From Luteipulveratus flavus (GTDB lineage Bacteria; Actinomycetota; Actinomycetes; Actinomycetales; Dermatophilaceae): a stretch of DNA of 64,000 bases. The notes beneath the pieces were generated by a model. It searched no databases. It was not told the DNA's origin and worked only from the letters and a program-made list of their open reading frames with translations. Below, in pieces: positions 52,468 to 63,033 of this stretch. Position 1 is the first letter of the stretch; every line of letters begins with the position of its first letter. Both the position numbers and the translations under genes were made by a program. The DNA lies in NCBI RefSeq assembly GCF_029439465.1, contig NZ_JAROAV010000008.1, positions 62,001-126,000 of the forward strand, written 5' to 3'.

Positions 52468-53578
52468 GCCGACGCTCCTTCCGCGACCGGCTGACGATCC
52501 TGCGCGGCCAGCTCCCGGGTCACCTGCTGCTGCTCGATGCGCTTGCCGAGGCGGCGCACGACCTCGTACGCGATGACGACGGCCAGCACCATGACACCCT
52601 GGATGATCTTGACGATCGAGTCGTCGACGTCCGTCGCGATGGGCAGGGTCACGGCCTGCTTGTCCAGGTAGGACCACAGCAGGGCGCCCAGGGCGATGCC
52701 GATGGCGTTGTTCCGGCCGATCAGGGCGATCGCGATACCGGAGAAGCCCAGGCCTGCCTGGAAGTCGGTGCCGTAGTTGTAGTTCTCACCGAGCAGCAGC
52801 GGCAGACCGACCATGCCCGCCACCGCGCCGGACAGCAGCATGGACGAGAGCACCATCCGCTTGACGTTGACGCCGCTCGCGACCGCCGCCGACTCCGACC
52901 GACCGGTCGCGCGCAGGTCGTACCCGAACCGGGTGCGGTTGATGACGAACCAGTAGAGGAAGCCGACGACGACGGCCAGCACGATCAGGCCGTACACCTT
53001 CTTCTGCGTTCCCGCGAGCAGAACGAACCCGTCCAGGTGGGAGGAGTCGGGCAGCCGCTTGGTACCGATGTCGTTGCTGCCCGCGCTCTGCTCGGCGGCG
53101 ACCTTGGCCAGCAGCCAGGCGACCACGCCGGTGGCGATGGAGTTCAGCATGATGGTCGAGATGACCTCGCTGACGCCGCGGGTCACCTTCAGCCAGGCGG
53201 CGATACCGGCCCACAGCGCACCGGTCGCCATCGCGACCAGCAGGATCAGCACGATGTTGAGCGGACCGGGGAGCAGCGCCTGGCCACCCACGGCCGCGGC
53301 GGCGAACGCCGCCACGCGGTACTGGCCGTCGACGCCGATGTTGAACAGGTTCATCCGGAAGCCGATGGCCACCGCGATGGCCGAGAAGTACAGGACGACC
53401 GCGTTGTTGATCATGTCGGTCGCCTGGCCCGGCTTGGGGGCCTTGAGCATCTGGGACCAAACGTCGGCGACCGGGTCCCCGGTGATCACCAGGATCAGCG
53501 AGGTCACGAGGACGGCGACCAGCAGGGCCAGGACCGGTGCGGCCAGGCCCAGCAGGAACCGTCGGGGTTCGAAGCGGC

Positions 53579-53582
<4 letters not shown>
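52464..53582 (-). CDS. Nucleoside ABC transporter permease (NupP type)
   Basis: This 372-residue BPD_transp_2 membrane protein has features of NupP/YufP: GFRMNLFNIGVDGQYRVAAF, KVTRGVSEVISTIMLNSIAT and the coupling segment DLRATGRSESAAVASGVNVKRM. It pairs with the permease downstream. GTG 53582 overlaps the stop of the ATPase gene. Confidence 0.9.
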
Positions 53583-55120
<1,538 letters not shown>

Positions 55121-55225
55121 CTGGTCGACGGCGCTGGCAGTGGTGGCGATGGCTACACGCTCCTGGTCCGGGGCCGCGCGCTCACGCGGACGTCGTACGA
55201 GGGAAGGAGGGGTGGACGACGTGGT

Positions 55226-55263
55226 GATGACCCGGGTGCACGCTACCGCGCACCCGGGTCATC
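55226..55263 (-). terminator. Hairpin between the BMP lipoprotein and the transporter ATPase genes
   Basis: Arms GATGACCCGGGTGC (55226-55239) and GCACCCGGGTCATC (55250-55263) pair over 14 bases around a 10-base loop. It lies 21 bases past the lipoprotein stop and would reduce read-through into the transporter genes. Confidence 0.7.
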
Positions 55264-55283
55264 GACCCGAGTCGTCAACGGAC

Positions 55284-56345
55284 TCAGGGAGTCGTCGGCA
55301 CCTTGATGGAGCCGGAGATGATCTGCTCGCGCAGCGGGTCGAGCTTGGTCTTGATGTCGTCGATGTGACCGCCCGTGGTCGCGACGCCGACGCCGCCGTC
55401 CTTGAGGGCGAACTCACGCTTGCCCGCCTTGAACGAACCGTCCTTGACCGACTTGATGAAGTCGTACACGCCGACGTTGACGTTCTTGACCATCGAGGTC
55501 AGGATCAGCGACCGCACGCTCGGGTCGGCCGTGAGGGCCTGGTCGGAGTCGACACCGATCGCCCAGTGGTTGGCGCCGGCAGCCTTCGCGGCGTTGAAGA
55601 CGCCCGCGCCGGAGCCACCCGCGGCGTGGTAGACGATGTCCGCACCGGCCTGGAACTGGCCGTCCGCCGCGGTCTTGCCCTTCGCCGGGTCGGCGAAGCC
55701 GCTGACGTCCGGAAGCTGGGTGAGATAGGTCGAGTCGATCTTGATGCTCGGCTTGACCTTCTTCGCGCCCGCCAGGTAACCGGCCTCGAACTTCTTGATC
55801 AGCGGAGTCTGAACGCCACCGACGAAGCCGATGTGGTTGGTCTTGGTCTTCAGTGCGGCGGCTGCGCCGACCAGGTAGGAACCCTCCTGCTCGGCGAAGG
55901 TGATCTGCTCGACGTTGTCGCCCTTGGAATCGTCGGAGGCGTCGTCGATGATCGCGAACTTCACGTCCGGGTTGGCCTTGGCGACCTTGCCGACCGACTT
56001 CGCGTACGCGAAGCCGATGGCGACGATCGTGGTGTAACCGCTGTCGACGAGGCTCTGCAGACGCTGCTCGCGGGCCGACTCGGCCTCACCGGTGTTGGCC
56101 TCGGACTCCTTCGCCGACACCCCCAGCTCGCTCTTGGCCTTGTCCAGGCCCTTGGCGGCCGAGTCGTTGAACGACTGGTCGCCGCGGCCACCCACGTCGT
56201 ACGCCATGCCGACCTTGAGGGCGCCGCCGCCCTTCCCGGTGCCGGTGCCGGAGCCGCCGCTGCCGGTGTCGGAGTCGGAGCCGCAGGCGGCGAGGCCGAG
56301 GGTCAGGGTCGTGGCGACGACCGTCATGGTGAGAGCGCGACGCAA
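55284..56345 (-). CDS. BMP-family nucleoside-binding lipoprotein
   Basis: This 353-residue protein has a signal peptide with lipobox LAAC (cysteine near residue 21), a Gly/Ser/Thr-rich spacer and the BMP/PnrA fold: LKVGMAYDVGGRGDQSFNDSA at the start, TTIVAIGFAYAKSVGKVA, and HIGFVGGVQTPLIKKFEAGYLAGA. It binds nucleosides outside the cell for the Nup-type transporter. The start appears to be TTG at 56345, with AGGAGA 5-7 bases upstream; no ATG or GTG suits the signal peptide. Confidence 0.9.
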   Translation of the reverse strand: MRRALTMTVVATTLTLGLAACGSDSDTGSGGSGTGTGKGGGALKVGMAYDVGGRGDQSFNDSAAKGLDKAKSELGVSAKESEANTGEAESAREQRLQSLVDSGYTTIVAIGFAYAKSVGKVAKANPDVKFAIIDDASDDSKGDNVEQITFAEQEGSYLVGAAAALKTKTNHIGFVGGVQTPLIKKFEAGYLAGAKKVKPSIKIDSTYLTQLPDVSGFADPAKGKTAADGQFQAGADIVYHAAGGSGAGVFNAAKAAGANHWAIGVDSDQALTADPSVRSLILTSMVKNVNVGVYDFIKSVKDGSFKAGKREFALKDGGVGVATTGGHIDDIKTKLDPLREQIISGSIKVPTTP

Positions 56346-56443
56346 GGGGATCTCCTCGTTCAGATGCTGTGGTCCGGCCACCTCACAGATGGGAGGTCCT
56401 TCTCTCCGGACGTCCGAGCCTGTGCGCCGACCCGAACGCAGGG

Positions 56444-56449
56444 ACTCTA
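56444..56449 (-). promoter_or_regulatory. -10 box TAGAGT of the nucleoside uptake operon
   Basis: TAGAGT read on the minus strand lies about 100 bases before the TTG start, leaving a leader of about 90 bases. The leader holds no clear structure beyond the ribosome site. Confidence 0.4.
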
Positions 56450-56500
56450 CCCGCGAGTCAACCGGCACGACGACTCACGACGGGGCTAGTGACATAACCG

Positions 56501-57745
56501 TTACCGGAGGGGTGAGTCGTCCTCCACCGTGGCGTGATAGAGCGCCGCAGAGGCCAGCAGCTTGGCTCCCGCGGTGATCGCCCGCTCGTCGACGACGAGG
56601 TCGCCCTGGTGCAGCTCGTACGTCCGACCGCCCGGCGTCCGGGTCCCGAGGCGCGCCATGGCACCCGGCACCCTCCCGAGGTACCAGGAGAAGTCCTCGC
56701 CACCCAGCGACTGACGGGTCGGCACGACCGCGTCGGCGCCGAACGCCGCGCTCGCGGCCCGGCGCAGCGTGAGGACGGCGGCCGCGGAGTTGACGACCGG
56801 CGGCACGCCGCGGACGTGCTCGGTGCGCGCGGTCACGCCGTACGGCGCGACGACGTCGGTGACGAGCCGCTCGATCAGGTCGCCCATCCGCTCCCACACC
56901 TCGACGTCCAGGATGCGCAGCGTGCCGGAGGCCTCGCCCGTCGCCGGGACGACGTTGGCGGCGTGACCCGCCTGCACGTGGCCCCACACCAGGGCGGCGC
57001 CGGACCGCGGGTCCAGCCGTCGGGACAGGGCCGCCGGCACCTCCGTGACGACCTTCGCGAGCGCGTACGTGAGGTCCTGGGTGAGGTGCGGACGGGAGGT
57101 GTGGCCGCCCTTGCCGGTCAGCGTCACGTGCACCCGGTCGCAGGCGGAGGTGATGGCCCCGGTGACCAGGCCGACCTGGCCCACGTCGACGCTGGGGTCG
57201 CAGTGCACCGCCAGCACCTGGTCGACCCCGTCGAGGCCGCCGTGGTCGATGACGTGGTGCGCCCCGCCGGGCACCATCTCCTCGGCCGGCTGGAACAGCA
57301 CCCGGACGGCGCGTCCACGGGCGACGAGCTCGCTCTCCTGCTGCTTGAGGGCGAGCGCTGCGCCCAGCACGGCCGTGGTGTGCACGTCGTGGCCGCAGGC
57401 GTGCGCGACGCCCTCGGTCGCGGAGGCGAAGGACAGGCCCGAGGACTCGGGGACGGGCAGGGCGTCGATGTCCGCGCGCAACGCCACGCGCTGCTGCGGC
57501 TCGGGAGCGCCCACGTCGGCGATCAGACCGCTGCCGGGCAGTAGCCGCGGCTCGATCCCCGCCGACCGCAGCCGGTCGGCGATCACGGCGGTCGTCCGGG
57601 TCTCCTGCCACGAGAGCTCGGGGTGGGCGTGCAGATCGCGGCGGGCCTGCACCAGCAGGGTCTCCAGCCGGTCGACCTCCGATCGCACCGCCGACACGAG
57701 GTCGGCGCCGATGTGCTGGGTAGGAAGTCGGGCATTCACAGTCAC
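56501..57745 (-). CDS. M20-family metal-dependent amidohydrolase
   Basis: This 414-residue hydrolase has the M20D features: RRDLHAHPELSWQETRT, ALRADIDALPVPE with metal Asp, HACGHDVHTTAVLGAALAL, FQPAEEMVPGGAHHVI and GGEDFSWYL near the end. It probably removes acyl groups from amino acids or similar amides. GTG 57745 is listed; GTG 57739 suits a TAACAT box (57754-57749) better. It lies 6 bases after the barstar gene in the same direction. Confidence 0.88.
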   Translation of the reverse strand: MTVNARLPTQHIGADLVSAVRSEVDRLETLLVQARRDLHAHPELSWQETRTTAVIADRLRSAGIEPRLLPGSGLIADVGAPEPQQRVALRADIDALPVPESSGLSFASATEGVAHACGHDVHTTAVLGAALALKQQESELVARGRAVRVLFQPAEEMVPGGAHHVIDHGGLDGVDQVLAVHCDPSVDVGQVGLVTGAITSACDRVHVTLTGKGGHTSRPHLTQDLTYALAKVVTEVPAALSRRLDPRSGAALVWGHVQAGHAANVVPATGEASGTLRILDVEVWERMGDLIERLVTDVVAPYGVTARTEHVRGVPPVVNSAAAVLTLRRAASAAFGADAVVPTRQSLGGEDFSWYLGRVPGAMARLGTRTPGGRTYELHQGDLVVDERAITAGAKLLASAALYHATVEDDSPLR

Positions 57746-57751
57746 GCGATG

Positions 57752-58147
57752 TTAGTCGCTGGCCAGGACAGCCACGAAGGCGCCCCGGGCCTCACCCGCT
57801 CGTTCGGCGAGGATCTCGCGGGTCGTCCGGCGGGTGTCGGGGTCCAGCTCGGCGTCGCCGCTCCACACCAGGAGCACGCCGCGGTCGTCCACCAGGTCGC
57901 TGAGGCTGTCGGCCAGGGCGTCCCAGTTGTGGCCGAACCAGTCGGGCAGCTCCAGGTCGCGCTCGGCTGCCGCCAGGAGGCCGGCCTTGTCCGTGACGCC
58001 CGTGGTGTCCAGGTGCAGGACGCGCCAGCCGCGGTCCAGTCCGAGGCGCAGCAACCGGCGGACGGGCGGGCGGCTGCGGAACAGGCCGGACTCCCCGGCG
58101 TCGAGCGCTCGGGCGAGTCCCTGGGGGCCGACCTCGGCCACGCTCAC
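57752..58147 (-). CDS. Barstar-family ribonuclease inhibitor
   Basis: This 131-residue protein has the barstar core: VLHLDTTGVTDKAGLLAAAE, then LELPDWFGHNWDALADSLSD (residues 66-85) whose Asp76 corresponds to the Asp that blocks the RNase active site, and VLLVWSGDAEL. It would bind and neutralise the RNase encoded immediately upstream. Its ATG overlaps the RNase stop (58144-58147), so inhibitor synthesis is coupled to that of the enzyme. An N-terminal extension of about 35 residues is unusual for barstar. Confidence 0.88.
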   Translation of the reverse strand: MSVAEVGPQGLARALDAGESGLFRSRPPVRRLLRLGLDRGWRVLHLDTTGVTDKAGLLAAAERDLELPDWFGHNWDALADSLSDLVDDRGVLLVWSGDAELDPDTRRTTREILAERAGEARGAFVAVLASD

Positions 58148-58602
58148 TGCTGGATCCTCCGGAACGTCTTGTAGTGGTCGCCGGTGTAGTAGAGCGTCCC
58201 GCCGCGCTCCTTGATGACGCGCCGGGCTCCCCGGTCGTCCTCGCCCGGGGTGACGACCGTGAACTCCTGGTAGCGACCCGGCGGCAGCAGCCGCTCCCGG
58301 TTCTGGAAGGTCTTGCCGTCCTGGCGGTACGGGTACGGGCCGCCCTTGGCGATCAGCGCCAGCGTCGCCTTCGCCTCACGGGGCAGGTCGTCGTAGGCGA
58401 TCGTTGGGAGGTCGTCGGGTGCCTGCGTGGTGGCGCCGGCGGTCGAGCCGGACGCTCCCGCCGTCGAGGACGCAGCCGGCCGGGCGCTCGGCGCCGGATC
58501 GGGTGAACCGCTGCGGGCACCCCAGACGATCACGAGGATGAGCAGCAGCAGGCTCAGGACCACGGCGACCCAGTTCTTCCACACCCACTTCACGACGTCC
58601 AT
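58144..58602 (-). CDS. Membrane-anchored guanyl-specific ribonuclease (RNase Sa/barnase family)
   Basis: This 152-residue protein has an N-terminal membrane helix (residues 11-28, WVAVVLSLLLLILVIVWG), a Ser/Ala/Thr-rich linker (29-66) and an RNase Sa-like domain. The domain keeps FQNRERLLP (99-107), Glu113 in YQEFTVVTPG, Arg124 and Arg128 in RGARRV, and His143 in YYTGDHYKTF, so the catalytic set is complete. The disulfide cysteines of Streptomyces RNase Sa are absent. It starts 10 bases after pyrD and is coupled to barstar. The uncleaved anchor would hold the RNase on the outer face of the membrane. Confidence 0.87.
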   Translation of the reverse strand: MDVVKWVWKNWVAVVLSLLLLILVIVWGARSGSPDPAPSARPAASSTAGASGSTAGATTQAPDDLPTIAYDDLPREAKATLALIAKGGPYPYRQDGKTFQNRERLLPPGRYQEFTVVTPGEDDRGARRVIKERGGTLYYTGDHYKTFRRIQQ

Positions 58603-58612
58603 GCCGCCAGCC

Positions 58613-59683
58613 CTACCCCAGCTCGCGGTTGAGCTCGGCGACCAGCGCCGGGCCACGGAAGATGAAGCCGGTGTACACCTGCACGAGATCGGCGCCGGCC
58701 TCGACGAGGGCGCGACCGTCCGCGGCGCTCATCACTCCCCCGACACCGATGACCGGGAGGTCGGTGGCGGCGGCGATCCGGCCCACGACGTACCGGGCCC
58801 GGCGGGTGAGCGGTGCCCCGGACAGCCCGCCGGCCTCCCGTGCGAGCGGCAGGTCCGGGCGCAGGACGCCGTCGCGGGACAGCGTGGTGTTGGTCGCGAT
58901 GATGCCGCTGACGTCGGTCTCGTGCGCGACCTCGAGCACCTCCTCCAGCGCGGCGTCGGACAGGTCCGGTGCGACCTTGACGAAGACCGGGGTCGGACGG
59001 GAGAGCCGTCGCCTGCCCAGGCGCGACGCCTCGGCGGTGATCGCGGCGAGCAGCTCGCGCAGCGGCTCGCGGTCCTGCAGCGACCGCAGACCCGGGGTGT
59101 TCGGGCTGGAGACGTTGACCGCGACGTAGTCGGCGAGACCGTCGAGCGCCTTCAGGCTGCTCAGGTAGTCGTCCACCGCCTCGTCCACCGGCGTCGTCTT
59201 GGTCTTGCCGATGCTGACCCCGACCGGGATGCCCGGGTCGCCGCTCATCCGCAGGCGTTCGGCGAGCGCCTCGGCGCCGGCGTTGTTGAAGCCCATCCGG
59301 TTGATGACGCCGCGGCTGTCGATCAGCCTGAACAGCCGGGGCCGCTCGTTGCCCGGCTGGGCCCGGGCGGTCACCGTGCCGAGCTCGACGTGCCCGAACC
59401 CCAGCGCGCCCCACGCCTTGACGCCGACGCCGTCCTTGTCGACGCCCGCAGCCAGACCCACACGCCCGGGGAACCGGATGCCCGCGAGGGTCACGGGCTC
59501 GGTCGGGACGTGCAGCACGCGACTCACCTGGGCGAGGACCCGTGGACGCTCACCGAGCGCCGCCAGCCGGTCGAGCGTCAGGTGGTGCGCCTTCTCGGCG
59601 TCGCCGTGACCGATGCGGAAGAGGGCGGGGCGAACGACGGACCGGTATCCCAGGTCGAGCGCGCGAGGTGTCACTGTCGGCAC
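58613..59683 (-). CDS. pyrD: Quinone-dependent dihydroorotate dehydrogenase
   Basis: This 356-residue class 2 enzyme oxidises dihydroorotate in pyrimidine synthesis at the membrane. It has the N-terminal membrane-associating helices ([19 protein letters not shown]), [38 protein letters not shown] with catalytic Ser, TNTTLSR, and [27 protein letters not shown] binding FMN. GTG 59683 lies 6 bases after TAGGGT. The RNase and barstar genes follow directly. Confidence 0.92.
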   Translation of the reverse strand: MPTVTPRALDLGYRSVVRPALFRIGHGDAEKAHHLTLDRLAALGERPRVLAQVSRVLHVPTEPVTLAGIRFPGRVGLAAGVDKDGVGVKAWGALGFGHVELGTVTARAQPGNERPRLFRLIDSRGVINRMGFNNAGAEALAERLRMSGDPGIPVGVSIGKTKTTPVDEAVDDYLSSLKALDGLADYVAVNVSSPNTPGLRSLQDREPLRELLAAITAEASRLGRRRLSRPTPVFVKVAPDLSDAALEEVLEVAHETDVSGIIATNTTLSRDGVLRPDLPLAREAGGLSGAPLTRRARYVVGRIAAATDLPVIGVGGVMSAADGRALVEAGADLVQVYTGFIFRGPALVAELNRELG

Positions 59684-59689
59684 CCCCTG

Positions 59690-59695
59690 ACCCTA
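59690..59695 (-). promoter_or_regulatory. -10 box TAGGGT, leaderless start at 59683
   Basis: TAGGGT read on the minus strand is followed by 6 bases and the GTG of pyrD. Confidence 0.5.
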
Positions 59696-59756
59696 GTGAC
59701 CCCGAGGATCATTCCGACATCTCGTGCAGAGATCGTCGAGGTGATGTCGTTGATCG

Positions 59757-60860
59757 TCAGGTGAGGTACTCGCGGCCGGAGAGCTTGAGGCGCTCGACGA
59801 TCTTCTTGACGTCCTGCGCGTGGATGCTCGTGGTGACCAGCACCGCGTCCTCGGTGTCGACCACGACCAGGTCGTCCAGCCCCAGCGCCACCACGGTCCG
59901 GCCCGACTGCGGCGCCACGAAACCCGTCGCGTCCTGCATGACGACCAGCCGGGACTCCCCGAGCACCTTCACGCCGGGCGCGTCCTGGGACTCCAGCACC
60001 AGGGAGGCCAGCGAGGCGTAGTCGCCCACGTCGTCCCAGTCGAACGAGCCGGGTACGACGGCGACCCGCCCGTCGACCGCGGCGGGCTCGGCGATGGCCG
60101 GGTCGATCGCGATCTTGGTCAGTCGCGGCCACAGCTCGTTGAGCCGCAACGGGTTCGCGGCGATCGAGCGCAGGTAGTTCGCCATGACCGGCTGATAGCG
60201 CGCGAGCATGTCGAGCAGGTCGGCGGCACCGACCACGAACATGCCGGCGTTCCAGCGGTACTCGCCGCTGTCGAGGTACCGCTGAGCGGTGACGCCGTCC
60301 GGCTTCTCGACGAACGCCCGTACGCCGTGGGCGTCCGGGGCTCCGGCGATGTCGAGCTCCTGCCCGATCTGGATGTACCCGAATCCGGTCGAGGCGTGGG
60401 TGGGCTTGATGCCGAGCGTGACGAGCTTGCCGGTCCGGGCGACGGCCACCGCCTGGCGGACGCAGTCGCGGAAGCCCTCGTCGTCGCGGATGACGTGGTC
60501 CGCCGCGAACGAGCCGAGAACGGCCTGCGGGTCGCGCCGCTCGAGGATGGCGGCGGCGAGCCCGATCGCCGGCATCGAGTCGCGCGGCGAGGGCTCGACG
60601 ATGAGGTCGTCCTGACCCAGCTGCGGCAGCTGCTCGCGGGCGGCCTCGGCGTGCATCCCGCCAGTGACGACCATCAGCCGGTCGCCCGCCAGCGGAGCCA
60701 GCCGGTCGACCGTGCCCTGCAGCAACGACCGCCCGGTGCCCGTGAGGTCGTACAGGAACTTCGGTGACCCGGCGCGCGACAGCGGCCACAGCCGCGTCCC
60801 CGACCCGCCTGCGGGTACGACCGCCCAGAAGCCCTCGATCTCCTCGCCCGCCTCAGACAT
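59757..60860 (-). CDS. manC: Mannose-1-phosphate guanylyltransferase
   Basis: This 367-residue nucleotidyltransferase makes GDP-mannose. It has the signature VPAGGSGTRLWPLSRAGSPKF (residues about 15-35), EPSPRDSMPAIGLAAAIL, FAADHVI, the sugar-binding FVEKPDGVTAQRYLDSG, YRWNAGMFV and GSFDWDDVGDYASL. Only the pyrophosphorylase domain is present. It is divergent from a GT4 gene that may use the product. Confidence 0.92.
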   Translation of the reverse strand: MSEAGEEIEGFWAVVPAGGSGTRLWPLSRAGSPKFLYDLTGTGRSLLQGTVDRLAPLAGDRLMVVTGGMHAEAAREQLPQLGQDDLIVEPSPRDSMPAIGLAAAILERRDPQAVLGSFAADHVIRDDEGFRDCVRQAVAVARTGKLVTLGIKPTHASTGFGYIQIGQELDIAGAPDAHGVRAFVEKPDGVTAQRYLDSGEYRWNAGMFVVGAADLLDMLARYQPVMANYLRSIAANPLRLNELWPRLTKIAIDPAIAEPAAVDGRVAVVPGSFDWDDVGDYASLASLVLESQDAPGVKVLGESRLVVMQDATGFVAPQSGRTVVALGLDDLVVVDTEDAVLVTTSIHAQDVKKIVERLKLSGREYLT

Positions 60861-60867
60861 GGCGCAG

Positions 60868-60873
60868 ACGGTA
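60868..60873 (-). promoter_or_regulatory. -10 box TACCGT, leaderless start at 60860
   Basis: TACCGT read on the minus strand is followed by 7 bases and the ATG of the guanylyltransferase gene. Confidence 0.5.
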
Positions 60874-60954
60874 ACCCACGCCGTTCACCCGACGCTCACC
60901 GGACACTCAGGTCGAGGTCGACCGGGTGCCACCCCTCGCCGGGACCCTTGTCGC

Positions 60955-62091
60955 GTGCGAGTGGCCATCGTGACCGAGTCGTTCCTGCCGACGCTGAACG
61001 GCGTAACCACCAGCGTCTGCCGGATCCTGGACTGCCTGCGGGCGGCGGGGCACCAAGCCCTCGTCGTCTGCCCCGGACCCGCCCCGGCGTCGTACGCCGG
61101 GTTCGAGGTCCACACCGTCATGGGCGTCACCGTCCGCCAGTTCCGGGTCGGGCTCCCCTCGTACGACCTGGAGCGGGTGCTGCGCGACTTCCGCCCGGAC
61201 GTGGTGCACGCGGCGTCACCGTTCGGCCTCGGCGCCCGCGGACTGGCCGCCGCCCGGAACCTGCGCATCCCCGCCGTCGCGATCTACCAGACGGACATGC
61301 CGAGCTACCTGCGCCAGCACGGCGGCCCCGCTGCCGGCTTCGTGGAGCGCGCCGCGTGGCGCTGGATCCGGCACATGCACACGCTGGCCGACCTGACCCT
61401 GGTGCCGAGCTCACAGACGCTGCAGGAGCTGTCGGCGCACGGGGTCCCGCGCACCGCCCTCTGGCGGCGCGGCGTGGACACCGTCCTGTTCGACCCGGCC
61501 CGCCGGTACGACCCCGCCGTCCAGGACCTGCGCGAGCTGCTCGCCCCGCACGACGAGACGATCGTCGGGTACGTCGGTCGGCTGGCCCCGGAGAAGGAGG
61601 TCCACCGGCTCGCGGAGGTGGCCGACCTGCCCGGCGTCAGCCTCTGCGTCGTGGGCGACGGACCGTCCCGGGCAGCGCTGGAACGGCAGCTGCCGCGGGC
61701 GAGCTTCCTCGGCTACCGCTCGGGACTGCCGCTCGCGCAGGCGTACGCGGCGCTGGACGTCTTCGCGCACACCGGCACCAAGGAGACGTTCGGCCAGACC
61801 CTGCAGGAGGCGATGGCCGCGGGCCTCCCGGTCGTCGCGCCGGCGGCCGGCGGGCCGCTCGACATCGTGCGCCCGGGCGTGACGGGGCTGCTGTTCGACC
61901 CCGACCATCCCGGCACGCTGCGGCAGGCGGTCGGCGGTCTGGTGGCCGACCCGGCGATGCGCACCCGGATGGGTGAGGCCGCCCGCAGCCGGGTCGCGGA
62001 CCGGTCGTGGTCGTCCCTGGTGGACGAGCTCGTCGCGTACTACGCCTCCGTCATCGCCCCGAGCTGGGCCACCCCCGCCCCCGCCGCCTGA
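60955..62091 (+). CDS. GT4-family glycosyltransferase, probable GDP-mannose-dependent mannosyltransferase
   Basis: This 378-residue protein has the GT4 layout: N-terminal acceptor domain (VAIVTESFLPTLNGVTTSVCRIL), DVVHAASPFGLGARGLAAAR, and the donor domain with VGYVGRLAPEKEVHRLAEVA, HTGTKETFGQTLQEAMAAGLPVVAP. The EX7E-like motif is ETFGQTLQE. It resembles mannosyltransferases of the MgtA/PimB group, and the divergent GDP-mannose gene supports this. GTG 60955 is listed; GTG 60961 is possible. Repeat locus 4 begins 12 bases after the stop. Confidence 0.87.
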   Translation: MRVAIVTESFLPTLNGVTTSVCRILDCLRAAGHQALVVCPGPAPASYAGFEVHTVMGVTVRQFRVGLPSYDLERVLRDFRPDVVHAASPFGLGARGLAAARNLRIPAVAIYQTDMPSYLRQHGGPAAGFVERAAWRWIRHMHTLADLTLVPSSQTLQELSAHGVPRTALWRRGVDTVLFDPARRYDPAVQDLRELLAPHDETIVGYVGRLAPEKEVHRLAEVADLPGVSLCVVGDGPSRAALERQLPRASFLGYRSGLPLAQAYAALDVFAHTGTKETFGQTLQEAMAAGLPVVAPAAGGPLDIVRPGVTGLLFDPDHPGTLRQAVGGLVADPAMRTRMGEAARSRVADRSWSSLVDELVAYYASVIAPSWATPAPAA

Positions 62092-62103
62092 CCTCACCCC
62101 CTC

Positions 62104-62159
62104 CGGCAAAAGCTGGCGCCCAGCACACGCATACCTGTGCCGACGACCAACCTTTGCCG
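62104..62159 (+). repeat. 56-bp nested palindrome, locus 4 unit a
   Basis: Outer arms are CGGCAAAAGCTGG and CCAACCTTTGCCG; the inner core is GCACA-CGCATACC-TGTGC. It lies between the convergent GT4 and sdhB genes. Confidence 0.85.
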
Positions 62160-62165
62160 CCCTCC

Positions 62166-62221
62166 CGGCAAAAGCTGGCGCCCTGCACACGCATACCTGT
62201 GCCGACGGCCAGCTTTTGCCG
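62166..62221 (+). repeat. 56-bp nested palindrome, locus 4 unit b
   Basis: Outer arms CGGCAAAAGCTGG and CCAGCTTTTGCCG are perfectly complementary over 13 bases, the best copy in the window. The inner core is GCACA-CGCATACC-TGTGC. The period to unit a is 62 bp. Confidence 0.88.
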
Positions 62222-62239
62222 GGAGGGGTGCGGACACAG

Positions 62240-62273
62240 AGGTGCCCGGCTGCCGTGTGGCAGCCGGGCACCT
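62240..62273 (-). terminator. Strong terminator hairpin of the sdh operon
   Basis: Arms AGGTGCCCGGCTGCC (62240-62254) and GGCAGCCGGGCACCT (62259-62273) pair over 15 bases around GTGT. It lies 20 bases past the sdhB stop. Confidence 0.8.
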
Positions 62274-62292
62274 TTGAGAGGTCCGTCAGCGA

Positions 62293-63032
62293 CTAGGCGC
62301 CGCGCTTGGCCTTCCGGAAGTCGGCGTTGAGCGTCGAGATGACGTCCAGCGGGATCTCCTTCGGGCAGGCGGCCGAGCACTCACCGATGTTGGTGCAGCC
62401 GCCGAAGCCCTCGTGGTCGTGCTGGTTCACCATCGACACCACGCGCGCGTCGCGCTCCGCCTGGCCCTGCGGCAGCTCGGACAGGTGGGTGACCTTCGCG
62501 CCCATGAACAGCATGCCGGAGGCGTTCGGGCAGGCCGCCACGCACGCGCCGCAGCCGATGCAGGTCGCGGTGTCGAACGCGCGGTCCGCCTTGACCTTCG
62601 GCACCGGGGTGTTGTTGGCCTCCGGGGCCGCACCGGTGTTGACCGAGATGAACCCGCCGGCCTGGATGATCCGGTCGAACGCCGATCGGTCGACGACCAG
62701 GTCGCGCACGACCGGGAACGCCTCGGCCCGCCACGGCTCCACCGTGATGGTGTCGCCGTCCTTGAACGAGCGCATGTGCAGCTGGCAGGTCGTGGTGACC
62801 TCCGGGCCGTGCGCCTGCCCGCTGATCATCAGACCGCACATGCCGCAGATGCCCTCGCGGCAGTCGCTGTCGAAGGCGACCGGCTCCTCGCCGGAGGCGA
62901 TCAGCTGCTCGTTGAGGGTGTCCAGCATCTCCAGGAAGGACATGTCCTCGGAGATCTCGCTGACCTGGTAGGTCACCAGCCGGCCGGCGACGTCCGCGCC
63001 GTCCTGACGCCAGATCTTCAGGGTGAGGTTCA

Positions 63033-63033
<1 letters not shown>
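62293..63033 (-). CDS. sdhB: Succinate dehydrogenase iron-sulfur subunit
   Basis: This 246-residue subunit carries electrons from the flavoprotein to quinone. The plant-type 2Fe-2S site is [17 protein letters not shown] with a further Cys in TTTCQLHM. The cluster sites in the C-terminal half are [12 protein letters not shown] and [15 protein letters not shown]. The sequence belongs to the group with a short N-terminus found in corynebacteria and mycobacterial Sdh1. The ATG shares one base with the sdhA stop (TAATG). Confidence 0.93.

Noticed and set aside
62104-62221. CRISPR-like array from the repeated units
   Set aside because: Only two units occur per locus, the gaps between them are 6-7 bases, the units are palindromic, and no cas gene is present.
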